Shown here: piece after piece, positions 1 through 5,405 of the stretch
Position numbering within the stretch: the stretch's first letter is position 1
How the letters are laid out: every line of letters starts with the position of its first letter
Assembly (NCBI GenBank): GCA_945787265.1
Contig: CALZHS010000150.1
Span: 1 to 5,405, forward strand
Origin: an uncultured Gammaproteobacteria bacterium
GTDB taxonomy: Bacteria > Pseudomonadota > Gammaproteobacteria > GCA-001735895
Direction of reading: 5' to 3'
Length of the DNA: 5,405 nt
The notes under the pieces: model-generated
Told to the model about the DNA's origin: nothing
The model's input: only the letters and a program-made list of their open reading frames with translations
The model's database searches: none
Program-made: the position numbers and the translations under genes

Positions 1-3461
<3,461 letters not shown>

Positions 3462-4043
3462 CTAGAGCATGTCCCTGACCGGTTTAAAACTGCGGCGATG
3501 TACCGGTGATACGCCATGCTGTGCCAGCAGCTCCCGATGCAGTGCAGTCGGATAGCCCTTGTGCTGCGCAAACCGATACTCCGGATAGAGACGGTCAAGT
3601 TCCAGCATTTGCCGATCGCGATACTGCTTGGCCAGGATCGATGCAGCAGAGATACAGGGCTCGGTAAGATCACCTTTGACAATTGCCCGCATTCTATAAT
3701 TTTCGAGACTGGGCAGTCGATTTCCGTCGACCAGCACCAGCCCGGGCACCAGGTGCAGGCCTAACAGTGCTCGCTTCATTGCCAGCAGGCTCGCCTGCAG
3801 TATATTAATTTCATCGACTTCACGATGGCTGGCTTCAGCAACTGACCAGGCCCTCGCATTCTGCTTAATCTTCATTTCGAGCGTCTGGCGGCTTGCTGCC
3901 GATAATTTCTTGGAATCGGTCAGACCGGCTACCGGAAAGCTGGCATCGAGTATGACCGCGGCGGCAACGACCGATCCAGCCAACGGCCCACGCCCCGCTT
4001 CGTCCACGCCCGCGACAAGCGTCGCAATTGGGTTTTCATGCAT
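3462..4043 (-). CDS. rnhB: Ribonuclease HII
   Basis: Cytoplasmic endonuclease that nicks 5' of ribonucleotides in DNA-RNA/DNA duplexes, starting ribonucleotide excision repair and helping to remove RNA from hybrids. The protein is 193 residues (E. coli RnhB 198) and complete. The four acidic metal-binding residues are all present: Asp14 and Glu15 in GVDEAGRGPLAG, Asp106 in LVDGN and Asp125 in VKGD. The GRG motif (17-19), DSKKLS (43-48), ISAASILAK (131-139) and the HKGYPT tyrosine (164), which recognises the ribonucleotide junction in this family, are also intact, as is the C-terminal HRRSF (182-186). The ATG at 4043 is the only in-frame start that fits the family length; no clear Shine-Dalgarno precedes it. 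It is the first gene of a minus-strand unit with dnaE. In many relatives lpxB precedes rnhB; here a divergent gene does. Confidence 0.97.
   Translation of the reverse strand: MHENPIATLVAGVDEAGRGPLAGSVVAAAVILDASFPVAGLTDSKKLSAASRQTLEMKIKQNARAWSVAEASHREVDEINILQASLLAMKRALLGLHLVPGLVLVDGNRLPSLENYRMRAIVKGDLTEPCISAASILAKQYRDRQMLELDRLYPEYRFAQHKGYPTALHRELLAQHGVSPVHRRSFKPVRDML
3472..3476 (-). promoter_or_regulatory. Probable ribosome binding site of dnaE
   Basis: AGGGA on the minus strand lies inside the last codons of rnhB, 10 bases before the dnaE ATG. The rnhB stop TAG (3464-3462) is followed immediately by the dnaE ATG (3461-3459), so ribosomes finishing rnhB are well placed to restart on dnaE. The match to the Shine-Dalgarno consensus is only partial and the spacing is slightly long. 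Confidence 0.45.
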
Positions 4044-4078
4044 ATATAATGCGCCGTTCGAAATTTACCTTTGACACT
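4044..4078. promoter_or_regulatory. 35-bp divergent intergenic gap, candidate -10 element for the plus-strand operon
   Basis: This is the only non-coding stretch in the window and it separates the start codons of rnhB (minus) and the oxidoreductase (plus). A perfect TATAAT lies on the plus strand at 4045-4050, with a poor -35 match (TCGCAA, 4022-4027) 17 bases upstream inside rnhB. This would place transcription start near 4057 and leave a leader of about 22 bases. A small inverted repeat, GCAT-ATATA-ATGC (4040-4052), overlaps the -10 and the rnhB start codon. No Shine-Dalgarno precedes the plus-strand ATG. For rnhB no convincing promoter was found; it would have to lie inside the start of the oxidoreductase gene. 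The assignment is an inference from consensus matching alone. Confidence 0.3.
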
Positions 4079-5023
4079 ATGTCTCAATTACTCAAGGTTG
4101 CTGTGGTCGGTGTTGGTCACCTCGGCAAATGGCACGCTGACAAGTACGCCGCGGCACCCGATTGTGAACTGGTTGCGGTGGTGGATAGCAATGTTGCCAA
4201 TGCCCGGGAAGTCGCGCAAAAACATGGTGCTGAAGCTTACTCCAATTATCGCGATATCATTCCGCTGGTCGATGCGATCAGCCTGGTGGTGCCAACCAGC
4301 CTGCATTATAAAATTGCGCGCGAGTTTCTGGAAGCAGGAATTCACTGTTTGATCGAAAAACCGGTCACCGAGACCGTCGACGAGGCCGAAACCCTGATCG
4401 AAATTGCCCGTGAGCACGACCTGGTGTTGCAGGTCGGGCACATCGAGCGCTTTAACAGCGTCATGATCGGAATCGAATCCCGTCTCGACAAGCCCCGCTT
4501 CATTGAATCAACCAGGCTGGCACCATTCACCACGCGCGCGACCGACGTCAGCGTAGTGCTCGATTTGATGATCCACGACATCGATATCATTCTCGACCTG
4601 ATCGAATCCCCGATCAAACGGATATCTGCCAGCGGTATATCGGTCCTTTCTGACACGATTGACATTGCCAATGCGCGCATCGAATTCGAAAACGATTGCG
4701 TCGCCAACGTAACGGCCAGTCGCATCAGCCGCAAGCGGGAACGTAAATTGCGCATTTTTCAGAAAGATGCATACCTGTCCGCGGATTTCCAGGAAAAGTT
4801 ACTCGCGGTAAACCGCAAGGGAGAAACCGATAACGCCGAGGGCTTCAGGGATATCACGCACCGCGAACATCATTTCGAAGACAATGACGCACTTAATCTC
4901 GAAATTCTCGATTTTATCCGCGCAATAAAAGTGGGCGAGCGCCCGAAAGTCAGCGGCGAGGATGGCAAACGTGCGCTTGAAACCGCCATCGCAATTACTT
5001 CACAGATAGCAGAATCACTATGA
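4079..5023 (+). CDS. Gfo/Idh/MocA-family oxidoreductase, GnnA-like (probable UDP-sugar 3-dehydrogenase)
   Basis: Predicted cytoplasmic NAD(P)-dependent dehydrogenase of 314 residues, the normal family length. The N-terminal Rossmann fold carries GVGHLG (11-16, GxGxxG) after a hydrophobic strand, with an acidic VVDSN (35-39) at the end of the second strand. The family EKP motif is at 93-95 and LQVGHIERF follows at 117-125. The C-terminal alpha/beta domain has RLAPF (146-150) and a VVLDLMIHDIDI segment (159-170) whose Asp162, His166 and Asp167 are likely active-site residues. This pattern resembles GnnA, which oxidises the 3-hydroxyl of UDP-GlcNAc for lipid A, more than WlbA/WbpB proteins, but the substrate is inferred. 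The aminotransferase that follows overlaps it by 4 bases, so the two probably act in sequence. The ATG at 4079 was chosen because homology starts at once; in-frame starts at 4028 (TTG, inside rnhB) and 4049 (ATG) add unconserved residues. Confidence 0.9.
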   Translation: MSQLLKVAVVGVGHLGKWHADKYAAAPDCELVAVVDSNVANAREVAQKHGAEAYSNYRDIIPLVDAISLVVPTSLHYKIAREFLEAGIHCLIEKPVTETVDEAETLIEIAREHDLVLQVGHIERFNSVMIGIESRLDKPRFIESTRLAPFTTRATDVSVVLDLMIHDIDIILDLIESPIKRISASGISVLSDTIDIANARIEFENDCVANVTASRISRKRERKLRIFQKDAYLSADFQEKLLAVNRKGETDNAEGFRDITHREHHFEDNDALNLEILDFIRAIKVGERPKVSGEDGKRALETAIAITSQIAESL

Positions 5024-5405
5024 ATATACCCATGGTTGACCTGAAAGGTCAGTACGAAACTCTAAAAGATGAAATCGACAGCGGAATCCTGCAGGCGCTT
5101 TCTGAAACGCGATTTATCCTCGGTCCGAACGTACAGGCTTTTGACCAGGAGGCCGCTGAGTACCTCGGTGTCAGGCATGCGATAAGCTGCGCCAACGGTA
5201 CTGACGCCCTCCACCTGGCGCTGCTTGCGGCCGGCATTCAACCCGGCGATGAAGTGATCACCACCGCCTTCACCTTTATCGCAACCGCGGAAGCTATTCG
5301 CTACATCGGTGCGATCCCCGTGTTTGTCGATATTCAGTCGCATAGCCTTAATATCGATCCCGACCGTATCAGGGCTGCGATAACCGATAAAACCAGTGCC
5401 ATCCT
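5020..5405 (+). CDS. DegT/DnrJ/EryC1/StrS-family aminotransferase, GnnB-like, N-terminal part (cut by window edge)
   Basis: First 128 codons of a PLP-dependent sugar aminotransferase; family members are usually about 360-400 residues, so roughly a third is visible. The family start MVDLKGQY (5-12) is followed by RFILGPNV (31-38), the cofactor-phosphate-binding region SCANGTDALHLAL (56-68), PGDEVITTAFTFIATAEA (75-92) and PVFVDI with Asp104, which is expected to contact the PLP ring nitrogen. The catalytic lysine lies beyond the window. Such enzymes transfer an amino group, usually from glutamate, to a keto-sugar nucleotide. The ATG overlaps the TGA of the oxidoreductase (ATGA), with no good ribosome binding site, suggesting translational coupling. 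An in-frame ATG at 5032 is possible but less likely. Together with the preceding gene it fits GnnB (UDP-3-keto-GlcNAc to UDP-GlcNAc3N); WbpE/WlbC-type enzymes share the same motifs, so the substrate is not fixed by this fragment. Confidence 0.92.
   Translation, partial: MNIPMVDLKGQYETLKDEIDSGILQALSETRFILGPNVQAFDQEAAEYLGVRHAISCANGTDALHLALLAAGIQPGDEVITTAFTFIATAEAIRYIGAIPVFVDIQSHSLNIDPDRIRAAITDKTSAI

Noticed and set aside
4045..4076. A perfect TATAAT (4045-4050) together with a perfect TTGACA (4071-4076) as one promoter.
   Set aside because: On the plus strand the TATAAT comes before the TTGACA, which is the wrong order, and the minus strand carries only their complements. The two cannot form a single sigma-70 promoter.
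4028..4078. An N-terminal extension of the oxidoreductase starting at TTG 4028 or ATG 4049.
   Set aside because: The added residues (GFHAYIMRRSKFTFDT region) resemble nothing in the family, the TTG lies inside rnhB, and family homology begins directly after the ATG at 4079.
4342..4755. A 137-codon minus-strand open frame inside the oxidoreductase gene.
   Set aside because: It is antisense to the conserved EKP to HDID region, is rich in Arg and Ser as is typical of shadow frames, and shows no family motif.

Overview
The window is an ordinary chromosomal stretch, almost certainly from a gammaproteobacterium. The evidence is an adjacent rnhB-dnaE pair in the usual gammaproteobacterial order and a DnaE that follows the E. 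coli protein nearly residue for residue at its catalytic motifs (active-site aspartates at 402, 404 and 556, against 401, 403 and 555 in E. coli). Base composition is moderate and similar throughout. Genus cannot be told from the sequence, and no mobile element, RNA gene, CRISPR array or phage gene is visible.

Layout: the left three quarters is a minus-strand unit, rnhB (4043-3462) followed with no gap by dnaE (3461 to beyond position 1, lacking only its last few codons). To the right, a plus-strand unit begins only 35 bases away. It holds a Gfo/Idh/MocA-family NAD(P)-dependent oxidoreductase (4079-5023) and, overlapping it by an ATGA junction, a DegT/DnrJ/EryC1/StrS-family PLP aminotransferase (5020 to beyond the right edge). 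Apart from the 35-base divergent gap the window is fully coding. No strong terminator is visible.

rnhB and dnaE serve genome replication and ribonucleotide removal. The oxidoreductase-aminotransferase pair looks like a two-step sugar-nucleotide amination module: oxidise a ring hydroxyl to a ketone, then transaminate it. In many gammaproteobacteria rnhB-dnaE sits directly downstream of lpxD-fabZ-lpxA-lpxB, and in Acidithiobacillus ferrooxidans the gnnA/gnnB pair that makes UDP-2,3-diamino sugar for lipid A lies among the lpx genes. The most interesting reading is therefore that this pair is GnnA/GnnB-like and that the organism makes lipid A with amide-linked 3-acyl chains. This rests on family resemblance and context. 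A UDP-GlcNAcA 3-dehydrogenase/aminotransferase pair (WbpB/WbpE or WlbA/WlbC type) for O-antigen is the main alternative, and the decisive flanking genes are outside the window.
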